Position numbers and translations under genes: made by a program. A stretch of 64,000 bases of DNA from Ampelomyces quisqualis (taxonomy: Eukaryota > Ascomycota > Dothideomycetes > Pleosporales > Phaeosphaeriaceae), in NCBI GenBank assembly GCA_018398575.1, contig JAGTXZ010000018.1, forward strand, positions 744,001-808,000, read 5' to 3'. The notes below the pieces were generated by a model. It ran no database searches. It was not told the DNA's origin and saw only the letters and a list, made by a program, of their open reading frames with translations. Below are positions 1-11,141 of the stretch, piece by piece. Position 1 is the first letter of the stretch. Each line of letters begins with the position of its first letter.

Positions 1-1294
1 TTACTGACAAGTTTAGCTCGTGGCGATGAGCCTTCATCTCGTATCGATGCTGAACTCGAAAGCTCTCTCCGAGAGAACATCAGGATCACCAATGAGCTCC
101 AAGGTTATCTCAAGCCAGTCGAGGGCGGTAGCGATATATGCAGCAACATCACGCTTCTTTCTGCCCTCCGCAATGCAGAAGACCCTCAGCCATCTGCATC
201 CCGTGCTCCGAGCGTAGGCCACGGCAAATCTGGACGCGACCGTAAGAGGAAGAACACGGATACCATCGATGACCGGGACAGTATCGTGGCTGAAAGTCCC
301 GCCAGTAGAAGTCCCCAAGTCGTCATCGCCAGCCAAAAGGACAGACTTGCCGCGAAAACTGGAAGCAGCAGGGCGGGCTCAGTACCTGCAGCTCGAGAAG
401 CTAGTGCAAAGATAGAGGACGACAAAGACGATTCCGGTAAGGGTAAGAAGAAGCGCTCTTCAATCTCTTCTTCTTCTCTCCAAAAACACTCTACACGTTG
501 AGACATTTGCGTCTCCCCTTCGTTTCTAATCATGGGGTATTCACGGCGTTTGGATTTCGGAACAAGACAAAAGAAAACTTACGATACCCGCTTCTTCGAT
601 CATGTGGACTTGTGCATGGTCGGATAGGAAAAGCAAAATATTAGCTTAGCAGTAATGTGTGAATTTCATTCAGTCAAAGTCTTTTCTTACAATGTGTCCT
701 ACAACCCTCAGGTCTTTTTACGCCCACCCCATGGTACGGAATAACCCCACGGCTAATAGATCCCACCCGTAGATGTCAGCAAAGCCCGCCTCCTCCCCTC
801 GACAGAAGTGCTCTACCGCGACCCAAAGAAACGCACAAACACCGAAGGCGAAGGCATACTCTGCCGCGTAACCTCGGTCATCGGCGAGGGCAAACAACGC
901 CGCTACGAAATCATCGATGCTGACCCTGTAAGTCCATCCCCCCGGGGAACCTCCCTCACCTCACATACTGACAATACCCATCCAGGACCCGCCAACACCC
1001 TCCATCCCCTACCGCGCGTCAGTGAACCACCTCGTCCCTATCCCCGCGCCATCGGCAAATACTACGCTCCCGGACCTCAACAAGGGCAAGAACGTCCTCG
1101 CGCTGTACCCGGGTACAACGACCTTCTACAAGGCTGAAGTTGTGGCGGGGTGGCGCGTGAGCGACGGGAAAGTCAAGAAGGAAGAGGCAGAGGCTGCTGG
1201 GGTGGAGAATTTGGTTAGACTGAGATTTGAGGGCGAGGATGAGGCGGATCGGGAGATGAGTGTTGAGAGGCGGTACGTGTTGCCTGATAGATGA
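1..1294 (+). CDS. SGF29: SGF29, SAGA histone-acetyltransferase module subunit (5' truncated by window edge)
   Basis: Exons by phase: <1..436, 773..927 and 986..1294. The N-terminal part lies outside the window. The visible part begins with a helical stretch (ELESSLRENIRITNELQGYL), passes through a Ser/Lys-rich linker, and ends in the SGF29 C-terminal tandem Tudor domain: STEVLYRDPKK, GILCRVTSVIGEGKQRRYEI, VLALYPGTTTFYKAEV, and a short acidic tail ending VLPDR. In known SGF29 proteins this domain reads H3K4me2/3 and holds the Ada2-Ada3-Gcn5 module on promoters. The family call comes from the Tudor motifs. The first intron (336 nt) is much longer than the others here; its ends were chosen because donor phase and the acceptor at 772 give an uninterrupted join (DDS-DVSKARLL). 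The second intron is 58 nt. Confidence 0.88.
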
Positions 1295-1362
1295 GGGAAG
1301 AGGGGGGAAGAAGTTGGACATGTGGTATTTCTGGGTGATTTGTGTTTGGGATTAAAGTCGTT

Positions 1363-1424
1363 GTTGGTTAGATGTTGATTGTTGGTTAGATGTTGATTGT
1401 TGGTTAGATGTTGATTGTTGGTTG
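1363..1424. repeat. 18-bp tandem repeat, three copies plus a partial one
   Basis: The unit gttggttagatgttgatt occurs at 1363-1380, 1381-1398 and 1399-1416, followed by a partial unit and a T/G-rich tail. It lies between the convergent 3' ends of SGF29 and the coiled-coil gene, so probably in a 3' UTR or intergenic spacer. Confidence 0.9.
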
Positions 1425-1585
1425 TTGTTGTTTATTTTTATTTTTATTGATATTGGGTATTCTTTCGCTTGCAAAATATTCCTCATCATGTTCAGTTGTG
1501 TCGTGACACTGGGATGTCTCACCGTGGAAAACGCCGTCGCTATGCAAAGACCAACATGCTCTTTTCGCTGGTAATATTTTGAGAC

Positions 1586-2439
1586 TCAGAATCTTTCCTC
1601 CTCATCGTCCTTTTCTTCCCATCCACACAGTCCTCTTAACACTCTATTCTCCTCCTTCAACCCTCGAATCTCGCGCCTCAACTCCTCCTCGCTCTCACCC
1701 TGGCTCTTCAGCGCAGTGCGCGCAAAATCCGCGACTCGGCCCAGCCCCGCCTGCCACTCCGCATGTTCGAGTCGCAGTTGCATGCTCACGCTGCGCTCTT
1801 CTTCCAGCAGTCGTTGGTAGTATTTGTGCAGCGAGAGGATAGAGGACGTTTGGTTGTAAGCGTATGGACGCAGCTTATCGAGCAGTAGCGTAAGCGCGTC
1901 CTCGTAGTCTGTAAGGAGAGATTGAAGGGCGGTGTTGGAGGACGAGAGGGTTGCGAGGTGGTTTTGGGTGCATGTGAGTTGGGACTGGAGGTGTGCTATT
2001 TCGGCGTTGCGGGTCGCTGCTGCGAGGTCTATTAGCTCTAAAGCGCTGCTAGTCGTGGATCGTGCGGCATACCATCCAGCTCTCCGTTGACGTGTCTGAA
2101 GGTTCCGTTCACTGGTCCTCCTTCCTCGGCAGCCCTTGCCCTCACTGCGTTGACTCCATTGACGATGCCGATAGTTTGCTGCTTGTTGTCTTCTAGCGCC
2201 TGGCTTAATTGCTGTACAATCGCCCACAGGTGGTTCATATCGGTTTGCTGGCCTCCGCTCGGTAGGCCATTGACCATGGGAATGCCGTTCTGCTGTGCGC
2301 CATTGCCGTTGTAGTGCGAGCCAGGCTGCGATGGTGAGGGTGAGGGTGGGGCGCGAGGTTGCATGTTTTGCTGCATATTTGAGGCGAGGTTCGAGTTGTT
2401 GGGGCTCGAGTCGGACGAGAGGAAGGAGTAGTTGTTCAT
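1586..2439 (-). CDS. SIKE/FGFR1OP2-like coiled-coil protein (possible STRIPAK subunit)
   Basis: Two exons, 2439..2073 and 2028..1586, with a 44-nt intron (GTATGC...CTAATAG) give 269 aa. The first 122 residues are Asn/Gln/Ser/Pro-rich and disordered (start MNNYSFLSSD). The second exon is a long coiled coil: NAEIAHLQSQL, a YEDALTLLLDKLRPY segment, and a final leucine-rich helix REIRGLKEENRVLRGL. This heptad layout and the closing ENxxLR motif resemble the SIKE family; in Sordaria the SIKE homologue SCI1 is a small coiled-coil STRIPAK subunit acting with striatin and PP2A. That assignment is an inference from pattern only. The larger uninterrupted frame up to 2617 in the second-exon phase is a read-through of the intron and upstream DNA and was not used. 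Confidence 0.7.
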
Positions 2440-3284
2440 TGTGGTGTCGGGAGCCCGTCAGTGGCTGTGGCGGCGCGTTTCGCAGTGGAGTCGATCGAAT
2501 TGCGGGCCAGCGTGTGGTTGGCTGCGTCGGGGCAACGATGCGCGGGTGGATACGGTGGGCGATGCGATTACTTGTACATGCAATACGGACAGAAAGCGGG
2601 AGCGATATATAGCACAATGACGTACAGTATCCGAGCCTCTTTCTCGAACCCTGGGTTTCGTGAAATGGTGGAGCTCGAATGCAGCAACCAGGGTCTCCAT
2701 CGAGCTTTCACTCAATGGACCTAGCGGCTTGGCATCTCTCTGAAAGTCCCTCAAGCCCCAGGTGTACGGAATGTAATATAATTGTTATTCGAATCAAGCC
2801 GGACTGCGATCTTCGCTCAGTTCCAGCGACACTCTACAAAAGTCCACCACAGCTAAAGCTAACTTGCTATGCACTTGAAGTTCAACTTCATCACAACCCT
2901 CCTTACCGAGCAGATCCGCGTTGCACTCGACTCCTTCCAGCCTCGATTTGTACCTCTAGGCAGCTCGTGACATGTAGTGCTTCGTCCTGTTGTTTCCGCA
3001 GCATATATAAATACTGTCCGACTTCATCGCGTGAGGCTGGCCAAGAGTAAAGTACGCCTTGCGAGAGACCCAATATAATCAACCGCTCCCTAGAGTGAGA
3101 TGCTCGCGATTCGATGTAAGCCTGCATCGGAGGTAAGGAACGGTGATCGCGATCTGCTGGCCGGCCATGGCCATCGATCACCCCAGCTGTATGGCGGATG
3201 TCGGTGGTTATGGATATCGCTCCAATCGTCGTCGATGGCATTGCCAGTATCAACATGGTGGAACGCGTAACAACCTCTTGATGC
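2440..3284. other. Intergenic, no gene seen
   Basis: About 845 bp between two minus-strand genes. Short frames on both strands show no family motif or plausible splicing. It must contain the coiled-coil gene's promoter (right of 2439) and the fta4 terminator. Confidence 0.6.
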
Positions 3285-4099
3285 TCACCAATCGTCCAGC
3301 ACTCGATCCACCTTTCTCTTCCCCTCGTTCCTCAAATCACCCATATCAACGTCTTCCTCATCCTCTGCTGTGGCCGGTACCTGCACATCGCCGAATCGCT
3401 CTTCTACCCTCGCTGCCACGCGTATCGCCAGTGTACGCATCTTCGCAAGCTCCGGTGCGAGGGGTGAGTCCTTCCACACCAAGTTCGGCTGTATGTTCTC
3501 TTTCGGCCTGCGGTACGGTTCGAGTAGCGATAAGAGCGTGCAGTACGTGTTCAGCTTGTTCTGGGCCATTTGGCGGCGTGCAGCGAGATCTTGAAGGCGC
3601 GATACGGATGCCAGGTAGTCGTCTTGAGAGACGTCTTGTGTGTGCGAGGACGAGGGGTCGGCGGAGCTGTCCCAGTGAGTGGGTAGCTTCGCAATGTTGT
3701 CGTCTTGCGTGAGATCATCGTGCTGGTACACAGCATTTACGCTGTCGGTAGCGTCTGGTGCAGCTTCGATCTGCTCGTCCATGTCGCGGGCGCCTGATTC
3801 CCAGTATAGCATGTCGATTTGCTCGGCAACGTGCTCGATCATCTGCCGGCTGTACACTTTGCGTGAGTGCTGTTTGAGGTCGCGATTGACTATAGCGGCA
3901 TTAGGTACATCTGTGAGCGTCGATGTCAGAAGAGGCGCATACCTTTGTCTAGTACGCCCTTCAGCACGCTGAGCTCAATGCCTCCATCTTCTGCAATCGC
4001 CCGAAGTCGTTCTGATGGTGGAATGCCTCGCGACAGCAGCTGTTTGCGCGATTGCAGGAACAACTTCTTCTGCTCTATTATGGTCTCTTGACTCGACAT
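3285..4099 (-). CDS. fta4: Kinetochore subunit Fta4 (Sim4/CCAN complex)
   Basis: Exon 1 is 4099..3943 and exon 2 is 3889..3285, separated by a 53-nt intron (GTATGC...CTATAG), giving 253 aa. The start MSSQETIIEQKKLFL is followed by GIPPSERLRAI, LNRDLKQHSRKVYS, HVAEQIDMLYWESG, and later ENIQPNLV and LAKMRTLAIRVAARV. These blocks and the length match the fungal Fta4 family, a constitutive centromere (Sim4/CCAN) subunit. The middle is acidic with a predicted helix RLQDLAARRQMAQNKLNTY. The C-terminal tail is acidic then basic. The first exon lies wholly outside the main open frame, so a single-exon model would lose 52 N-terminal residues. Confidence 0.87.
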
Positions 4100-4311
4100 G
4101 GTAATGGAGTCGTCTCAACGGAAAGATGACTCTGGTTAGAGTGTTCTGTGGTCCGTCTACGGCGATGCGCCCGCACTTCGATATTGTGCGGGGGTGCTAG
4201 CGCGTCTCGCGTTGAACGCGTGGAGTCGTGACTTGCCCTTGACTTCGCTACCGGTACCACGACATATGCCAGCCAATAAGATGGTTGTATCACCGCAAAC
4301 CATCAGCCTCC

Positions 4312-4722
4312 TCAACTCCGCCCCGCGGCTCTCTGCCTCTTCTTCCTCAACACAACAATGAGCGTCGAGCACGCAACGACTCCGTCAATGTCCTCCCCAT
4401 CCAACACAAATATACCACCCGTCACGAATCCTCCCCACAATTTCTGCGTATATTTTCCAATCTCGACCTTCTCGGTCTCTCCAGTTCCAGTAACCTTGTA
4501 CAACGTCATGTTGGTCGAGTGCCACATGCTGTCCATTGCCCACGTGTATGGTTGCGAGTTGAAGGTGAAAACCTCGCTGCGCACAGCGAACGCCTTGTTC
4601 TTCAGGCTGACGGCATGCGGTGAGTGGTCTGCACCTTCTGGGAATGTGAGTATCGATTCGCCGAGTGAAGACCATGTGCTGGTTGTCGTTCCACAAGTGA
4701 GCAGCAGCAGTAGTAGGGACAC
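4312..4722 (-). CDS. C-terminal exon of a conserved fungal protein, tubby-C-terminal-like fold suspected (5' end unresolved)
   Basis: The open stretch encodes up to 137 residues ending KKRQRAAGRS. Blocks such as YTWAMDSMWHSTNMTLYKV, VEIGKYTQKLWGGFVTGG and the closing IDGVVACSTLIVVLRKKRQ look like a fungal family with a small beta-rich domain (tubby/LURP-like), but I cannot name a function. The frame has no ATG at its left edge: its apparent first codon is GTG directly after a pyrimidine tract ending in CTGCAG, which looks like a splice acceptor. The N-terminus must therefore sit in one or more upstream exons between 4723 and about 4890 that I could not fix. The poly-Leu segment at the edge is likely partly intronic and should not be read as a signal peptide. 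Confidence 0.5.
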   Translation of the reverse strand: MSLLLLLLTCGTTTSTWSSLGESILTFPEGADHSPHAVSLKNKAFAVRSEVFTFNSQPYTWAMDSMWHSTNMTLYKVTGTGETEKVEIGKYTQKLWGGFVTGGIFVLDGEDIDGVVACSTLIVVLRKKRQRAAGRS

Positions 4723-5511
4723 TGCAGAAAAGAAACACGGTTGGCCAGAGAGTTCGGTTTGGACTCGGAGGAAAAAAGCATTTCTCGCATCAACAGGTTA
4801 AAAACTTTGGTCTCGTTTGCGAGTCGCATCTTTGACATGGCCGTCAAGTTACTCCATCCGCACATGCATTCCCGCGCTGGCAAACGTGGCACGAGTGGAT
4901 TGCATTATTGCGCCGTGCACTTCCAAGGGTTTGACAGGTGACAACAGCGAGAGCACGTGACCGGCAAAGGTGGCCACGCCTTGCTCGGTGCAACTCGATG
5001 ATGTCATGCACCCGTCAAGCTTGCTCCCTGCGCGTTCCTCATTGCTCTCGCAGATCTGTCCGACGTGAGGCTGCGATATAAACAGATATCTGGTTCGCAA
5101 GACTGCAAACAGCAAATGTAATATAAGTGATAACCGCTGGCCATCGAGTGGCCAGCGGAACCTGCTGCTGGTTGGATGTGAGTCGCCGACATTGACGCAA
5201 TAGTGCCTTGGCGACCACTACGCGCCCTGAACGGCTGAACCTCTGGAGTGAAACACGTCGACGATAAACCGTTGGCGCACCGTCAATGATTAATGCCCTT
5301 TGAATAAACCGCCCCTCTCCCCTTGAGCATTCCATTCAACGTCTTCTACCTCGGCCTCACCTGAGCTCCTGCCACCTTGCTTCTGCTCGAACTAGCGGCT
5401 TACCCCGACAAGCTCTCCTCGATGGATGCAAACTGACCTCTGCGCCTACGAACTACCACACACGGCACCTGAAATACATTAATCCGGCCTACGGCCGCAA
5501 CTGAGCACACT
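4723..5511. other. Divergent spacer with unresolved 5' exon(s) of the minus-strand gene
   Basis: About 790 bp. The left part probably holds the missing 5' exon of the minus-strand gene; the right part is the promoter of the CSC1-type gene. A perfect 10-bp inverted repeat sits at 5134-5158. No other gene is visible. Confidence 0.5.
5134..5158. repeat. Perfect 10-bp inverted repeat with 5-nt loop
   Basis: CCGCTGGCCA (5134-5143), loop tcgag, then TGGCCAGCGG (5149-5158). It could be a palindromic protein-binding site or a hairpin upstream of the CSC1-type gene. Confidence 0.85.
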
Positions 5512-8500
5512 ATGTCCAACAATCAGACTCCGGGCGGGGCCCAGAAAGCCGAAAACCAGAGCATAGAGAACTTTGCTGCTTCTCTGTCTACTGGAGCCGT
5601 AGTCTTTGGCGCTCAAATGCTCGTGTTTCTGATTCTCAGTGGAAACTGGAAGCTGCACAAAACGAAGGCCAGCAATGAAAAGAGCACAGAGCGACAGGGC
5701 CTGTTTCACAAGATCTAGTACGTTGCCAGCCCCCTTCCACCATCGTACGTGCTCTAACGGTTGCAGCTACTACAAAACAGCCTTTGTTCCCCAAGCAAGA
5801 CGCATAGCTCCTCCAGTTACTGCTTGGGAGTCCTTCAAGAATGTCTTCACCATCAGCGACCGCGAGCTCATTCGAATTGCCGGCGTGGACGGTTACCTCT
5901 TCCTCCAATACCTACAACTACTGCTCCGCATATTCATCCCCATGGCGCTCGTAATACTCCCCATTCTCCTTCCTATAAACCGCGCAGGCGACGTCGAAGG
6001 CGTCTCAGGCCTCGACTCTTTCGCGTGGCCCAACGTGGCCACACCCGAGAAGAATCACCGACTGTGGGCGCACTTGATCCTTGCCGTCCTCGTGGTCATC
6101 TGGGTCTGCTTCAACTTTTATGCGGCATTGAGAAGATTTGTCCGTCTCAGACAGACGATTCTCACGATGCCAGAGCATCGCATGCGAGCCTCTGCAACCA
6201 CAATTCTCGTTCAAAGCATCCCCCGAAAGTGGCTCACCGTCCCCGCTTTGGATGCTCTGTACGACGTGTTCCCTGGCGGCATCAAGGATATTTGGATCAA
6301 CCGTAACTACGATGATTTGATGGAGAAGGTCAACAAGCGGACCAACATCGCGAGACAGCTCGAAGCCGCCGAAACCAATATGATCATCACATGTACCAAG
6401 AAACACAAGGAGATGGAGGCAGCCAGAGCGAAGAAGGCAGGAGAGAGAAAGAAGAGCAAGAAAGAGCGGAAGCATGATGAAGCGATGCACGAAGCGCGCA
6501 TTGCCTCGGATACCCATGACGAAGGCACAGATGCCGGAAATCCTCACGAAATCGAGCAGCAGCTGCAGCAAGTGCTCGAAGAGCCAGAGTCTGTATCCTC
6601 ATCGTCCTCGTCATCCCGCTCGACATCACCAAACCGCAAGAAGGGCATTTTACCAATTCCATTTGTCGGTCAGGGTATACACGTGGTTGGCGAAGGTTTC
6701 CGTGATGTGGGACAAGGAGTCGATCGGTTCAACAAGAGGCTTTTCGGTGGGTTCAAGAAGGGTGCACATACTCAGGACATCAAGCATGCGCCCGTGCAAC
6801 CTCACCCAGCTGTTGATGGCAAACCCGACGTGTCAGAGTCCTCCCCTGTATCCGCAGACTTTGCACAGAGAGGCGCTAGCAGCGACACCCACGCTCCACT
6901 TGCGGCCCCAGAAAAGGAGAGGTATGAGTCTGATGGCACATTCACAGACTCGAACTCGCCGAATGCAGCACAAAAGGAGAACGAGGGTGATCCGGAGCAA
7001 AGCGAGAAGCCCAAAACAACAGCCGGCTTTGGTCCATTCCAAAGGCTCAAGGCTGCCTATCTTGGACAGGGCGATTTTGCGAGCCCTCAGCCATTCCGCA
7101 ATGCTGGCCGATCTGATGTTATGGAGCTGAAGGAATCAGAAAAGGGCAAGATCAAGTACGAAACAACGGGTCTTTACAATGAAGCGGCGGCCGAGGATGG
7201 CGAGAGTGCGATGTGGAGAGCCTACATCAAGCCCAAAGATAGGGAGACCATGCGCATCCCATTATTCGACAAGTCCTGGTGGCCGTCGCTGCCACTGATT
7301 GGCAAAAAGGTCGATACCATCTATCACTGTCGAAGGGAGTTGGCTCGCCTGAATGCAGAAATCGCCGATGATCAAGCTCATCCAGAACGTTTTCCGTTGA
7401 TGAACTCGGCTTTCATCCAGTTCAACCACCAGGTTGCCGCCCACATGGCTTGTCAGTCAGTCAGCCACCATATCCCAAGGCAAATGACGCCGCGTACGGT
7501 TGAAGTCAACCCCAACTATGTACTCTGGGATAATCTGAGCATGAAATGGTGGGAACGCTACCTTCGTTTGTTTGGTGTCATCCTCCTCATTGTGGGCTTG
7601 GTCATCTTCTGGGGTATTCCAGTCTCATTTACTGGTGCCCTGTCTCAGATCACCACTTTGACCCAGAAATTGCCATGGCTTCGATGGATTCTCGACTTGC
7701 CCAAATGGTTAATCAGTTTCATACAGGGTGTACTGCCACCACTTTTCTTGGCCATTCTGTTTGCTGTATTACCGATCCTCCTGCGTTTCCTAGCCGGACT
7801 TACCGGTACAACAACTGCTGGAGAACGGGAGTTGCTTGTGCAAAACTTCTATTTTGCCTTCGTCTTCATCCAATTGTTTCTGGTCGTGTCAATCTCCACT
7901 GGTATCACCACAGCCATTCAGGGGCTCATCAACAATCCCATCAGTATTCCCCAGGTTCTTGCCGAGAACCTACCGAAGGCTGCCAACTACTTCTTCTCAT
8001 ACATGATTCTGCAATCTCTCAGTATTAGCTCCGGAACGCTACTGCAGATTGGAGCTGTCATCGTTATTGTCTTCCTTCGTTTCCTCGACACGACGCCACG
8101 CGAGAAGGTATCCAGGGTGCTCAGTAGGCCTGGCATAAATTGGGGTACCATGATGCCAGTGTACACCAACTTTGGTGCAATCGGTAAGCATACCACTCTC
8201 CCTGCAACGTGCAATTACTGACACATACAGGAATCATCTACTCGGTCGTGTCTCCGCTTATCCTCATAATGATGTTGATAACCTTCAGTCTGTTCTGGTT
8301 CACTTATCGCTATCAGATGATCTATGTCAGCTACTCCAAGGCAGAGACAAATGGTCTCATTTTCCCAAAGGCTATAAATCAGCTGTTCACGGGACTATAC
8401 TTCCTCCAATTGTGTCTCATCGGCTTGTTCTTCCTCCAATCGGACGGAGACTGCATTCCGCACGCCATCATCATGATCGTCACGCTCTGCTTCACCGTCC

Positions 8501-9306
8501 TCTACCAGGTAGTGCTCAATCGAGCTTTCGGACCATTGTTCACCTATCTACCGATTACTTTCGAGGATGAAGCCGTCGAGCGTGACGAGCAGTTTCAGCG
8601 GGCCCAATCTAGTCGATGGCAGAAAGATAATGCCGAACATCAATCTCTCATGGCGGAAGATAACGCTAAGCTGACAGCTGAGGAGCAAGAGCTTGCGCAT
8701 CTCGAAAGAACGAATCGTCAAGATGTCAAGAGGAACGGCGACTCGTACGGTGCTGGCAACTATGAGATGAAGAACATGGATGGCAACCAATCCATTGGAG
8801 GAAACCGCATTTCGGCTTCACCCGGACGGTCTCGTCGCAACTCCAATTGGGCACAGCAATCCCGCAGAAGCTCCAACTCCCGGTCCAGGTCCCACTCGCA
8901 TGTGGCTCAGAAAAGCAAGCGCAAAGACCCTCTCAACATGATCACAGACACCCTTAAACACGGCCTTGATGACATCGCCCGCCCTGTCCGCGACATCGAG
9001 GCCCAAGTCCTACCTGCAGTCAACCTCTTTGATGGAATTGACGACGAGCTTGCAGATATTGAGCCAGAAGCCCGCCAGAAGCTGATTAAGAGAAGTTTCC
9101 AGCATCCCGCGACCCGAGCGATCCAGCCAGCTGTTTGGATTCCGCACGACGATCTGGGTGTCAGTAAGGATGAGATTCAGCGTACCAGTGCGTTCACAAA
9201 TAGAGTTTGGATCACGAGTGTGAACGCCAGGCTCGATGGACGAGGAAAGGTCATGTACAGAGGTCTTCCGCCTGATCGTGATCCGTTTGAGAACATTGAA
9301 GTTTAG
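5512..9306 (+). CDS. CSC1/OSCA/TMEM63-family membrane channel protein (DUF221, Phm7/Rsn1 type)
   Basis: Exons 5512..5717, 5767..8183 and 8231..9306 (introns of 49 and 47 nt) give 1232 aa. The N-terminal late-exocytosis region has three membrane spans: about aa 22-45, 100-128 and 155-178. A long cytosolic region (about 180-650) follows, containing the conserved TILVQSIPRKW strand and a large Lys/Glu- and Ser-rich insertion. The 7-helix core begins near aa 670 (VILLIVGLVIFWGIPVSF) and runs to about 960, with the family motif INNPISIPQVLAENLPKAANYF. The C-terminus carries the Phm7 extension (WIPHDDLGVS, GLPPDRDPFENIEV). Known relatives are hyperosmolality- or stretch-gated cation channels or scramblases. 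The substrate here cannot be deduced. Confidence 0.9.
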
Positions 9307-10106
9307 GCGGATATGGAGGATGGGAGTGTGTGTAGTTTTAGTTTCCTACCATTGTTACTTCCCTCTATTTGCATTAGTTGTTGCATTGCGTGTTGCATAG
9401 CGAAGCGTGTTTTGTATGGTACATGGAGCTTTCTCGAGAGGACGATGATTGTGTTGATACCCTTTTCTCAGTCAATTTCAGTTGTATAACTTAATTGCAT
9501 TGACAATTGTGCGTGGCACTGAGAACGTGCTTGTCCAAGGACCGTGGATGTGCCATGCTGCGTCATGGAGTGCTTCTAATCTCCGGTGAAGGCGGAGCGA
9601 GAGTTGGATAAAATGTAGCCGTGGAGGATACTAAGGGTCTATCTAAGCACTGGAACAAGTTGATAGACTGTGACAGAGTCTTGTATATATATATTATTCG
9701 TATGCTTCACAGTCCCACGAGTAAGAACGCAGCATGCATGAAATGGTACTCCTGAAGCATACCAACAGGCACAAGAATATCACAATGCATAAGCGTGGAG
9801 TACTCACGTCGACAAGCAATAGCGAAGCGACAAGCTCATGCATATTCCAGAAGCACACCACGCAATGGCACCAGGACATTTGACTTGTACTGTATTTTCC
9901 AAACTACAACAACACGCCGTGAAGCAGGAGAAGCACGCATGAACCACGTAGCGACCTAACGTCGGGGTATCACTACAGCACGCAAACAAAGAACGCGAAA
10001 GCATACCCGGACGGCTACAAACGAAAGCACACCTGGGAGACTACTACAAAGGAGACGAAAGCAACGCAAAATAACATCCAGACGCCTGTACCAACAGACA
10101 AACAAA
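9307..10106. other. Intergenic between convergent genes, no gene seen
   Basis: 800 bp holding the 3' ends of two convergent genes, with a short TA run near 9686. Small frames here lack motifs or codon signals that I could support. Confidence 0.6.
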
Positions 10107-10803
10107 TCAAAACCAGTCATCGTCACCATCAGCGGGCATGTACCCCATGAAGTCGTTCGTCGGCGTCGACTTGAACGCGCAGACAGAAAGGTCGTCCGAC
10201 ACCAAGGGAGACGCATGGGGCGCAGCGCCGTCGTCCTCGAACAACCCGGGGAAAAGGGGCGTATGGAGCAACTCCAATTCCTGGCCAGAAGCCAGAGACG
10301 CCAAAAAGTCCGTCATCCCAGGCGAGGAAGGAGGGGTGGGAGCGGACGCGGCGGCGGCGGCGGCGCTGCCGAAGGAGGAGGCGGAGGACCACAGAGCAGG
10401 GGGCGATGGGGTGAGGTTGATGGCCTCGCGCGAGGAAGGCGGGGGGGAAGGGGGCGCGGCACCGGCGCGCGAAGGGCGTGTGTATGCTTCGGGAGCAGGG
10501 ACACGAGGGGGCGGTGGGGTTGGTGCCGTGGGCAGGGGGTGGGGAGGAGACATGTCGATGACGAGCGGAGGGATGAAGGCAGCGGGGATGGACATGGGTG
10601 GTGTGGGAGCGTTCATCATCCTTGGGTGAGCAGACTGCCCACCGAGACCCGTTTGGCTTTGCTGCGTGGCAGCGGGAGCAGCAGCCATGCCCATCATGGG
10701 CAGAGGGCCGGAGACAGCGGGGAAAGCTCCAGGAGCATCCATCATCCCTGGGTAAGCCATTGGCTCACCAAACCCCAACTGACTTTGCTGCATAGCAGCA
10801 AAC

Positions 10804-10835
<32 letters not shown>

Positions 10836-11141
10836 CTGCTGGGCAGCGAAGAGAGGATGCCAATCTGGCAAGACGTGCGGATACATTGGATGCTTCATCC
10901 AAGCGACAAAATCCCAGTAAGGAATTTCCTTACCAGGGCTTGGCTTCCACTGCACGTATGAAGGGGAGGTATGCACCCAGCCCTCAGGGAGGTTGCTGAG
11001 CTGAGGCTTGTTGTTGAAGCCCTTGTTGGCGTAAGACGCCATGGTGGTGGTGGTGGTAGTGGTGGTGGTGGTAGTGGTGGTGGTGGTAGTGGTGGTGGTG
11101 GTGGTAGTGGTGATGGTGGTAGTAGAGGTGAAAGTGGACAA
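10107..11141 (-). CDS. Low-complexity Thr/Gln/Pro/Ala-rich protein of unknown function
   Basis: Single uninterrupted frame of 344 aa. If the first Met (11141) is used, residues 7-33 are almost pure Thr encoded by an ACC/ACT microsatellite. A second Met at 11042 (MASYANKGFNNK) is an equally good or better start, which would place the microsatellite in the 5' UTR. The only folded-looking segment is aa 46-100 (LPEGWVHTSPSYVQWKP, YWDFVAWMKHPMYPHVLPDW). Then come a 13-Gln tract, an imperfect 23-residue duplication, a long Pro/Ala/Ser-rich region and an acidic end (GDDDWF). Aromatic and acidic residues in disordered sequence would fit a transcription-associated protein, but there is no recognisable domain. 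No function is assigned. Confidence 0.65.
10803..10841 (-). repeat. CAG/CAA repeat coding for a poly-Gln tract
   Basis: On the minus strand this is an in-frame run of CAG and CAA codons giving 13 consecutive Gln. Interruptions by CAA near one end usually lower the rate of slippage. Confidence 0.9.
11044..11120 (-). repeat. ACC/ACT trinucleotide microsatellite
   Basis: On the plus strand this reads as GGT/AGT triplets over about 77 bp, just upstream of the second in-frame Met of the low-complexity gene. On the minus strand it encodes Thr if translated. Confidence 0.92.

Noticed and set aside
1586..2617. 343-codon minus frame as a single-exon gene
   Set aside because: Its first half is Arg/Thr-rich out-of-frame sequence; the spliced model gives a sensible N-terminus and coiled coil.
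4602..4722. Poly-Leu segment read as a signal peptide
   Set aside because: The first codon is GTG right after a splice-acceptor-like tract; the segment is probably partly intronic.
9640..10100. Possible RNA gene or transposon remnant in the CSC1/low-complexity spacer
   Set aside because: No terminal repeats, no tRNA boxes and no long inverted repeats found by eye.
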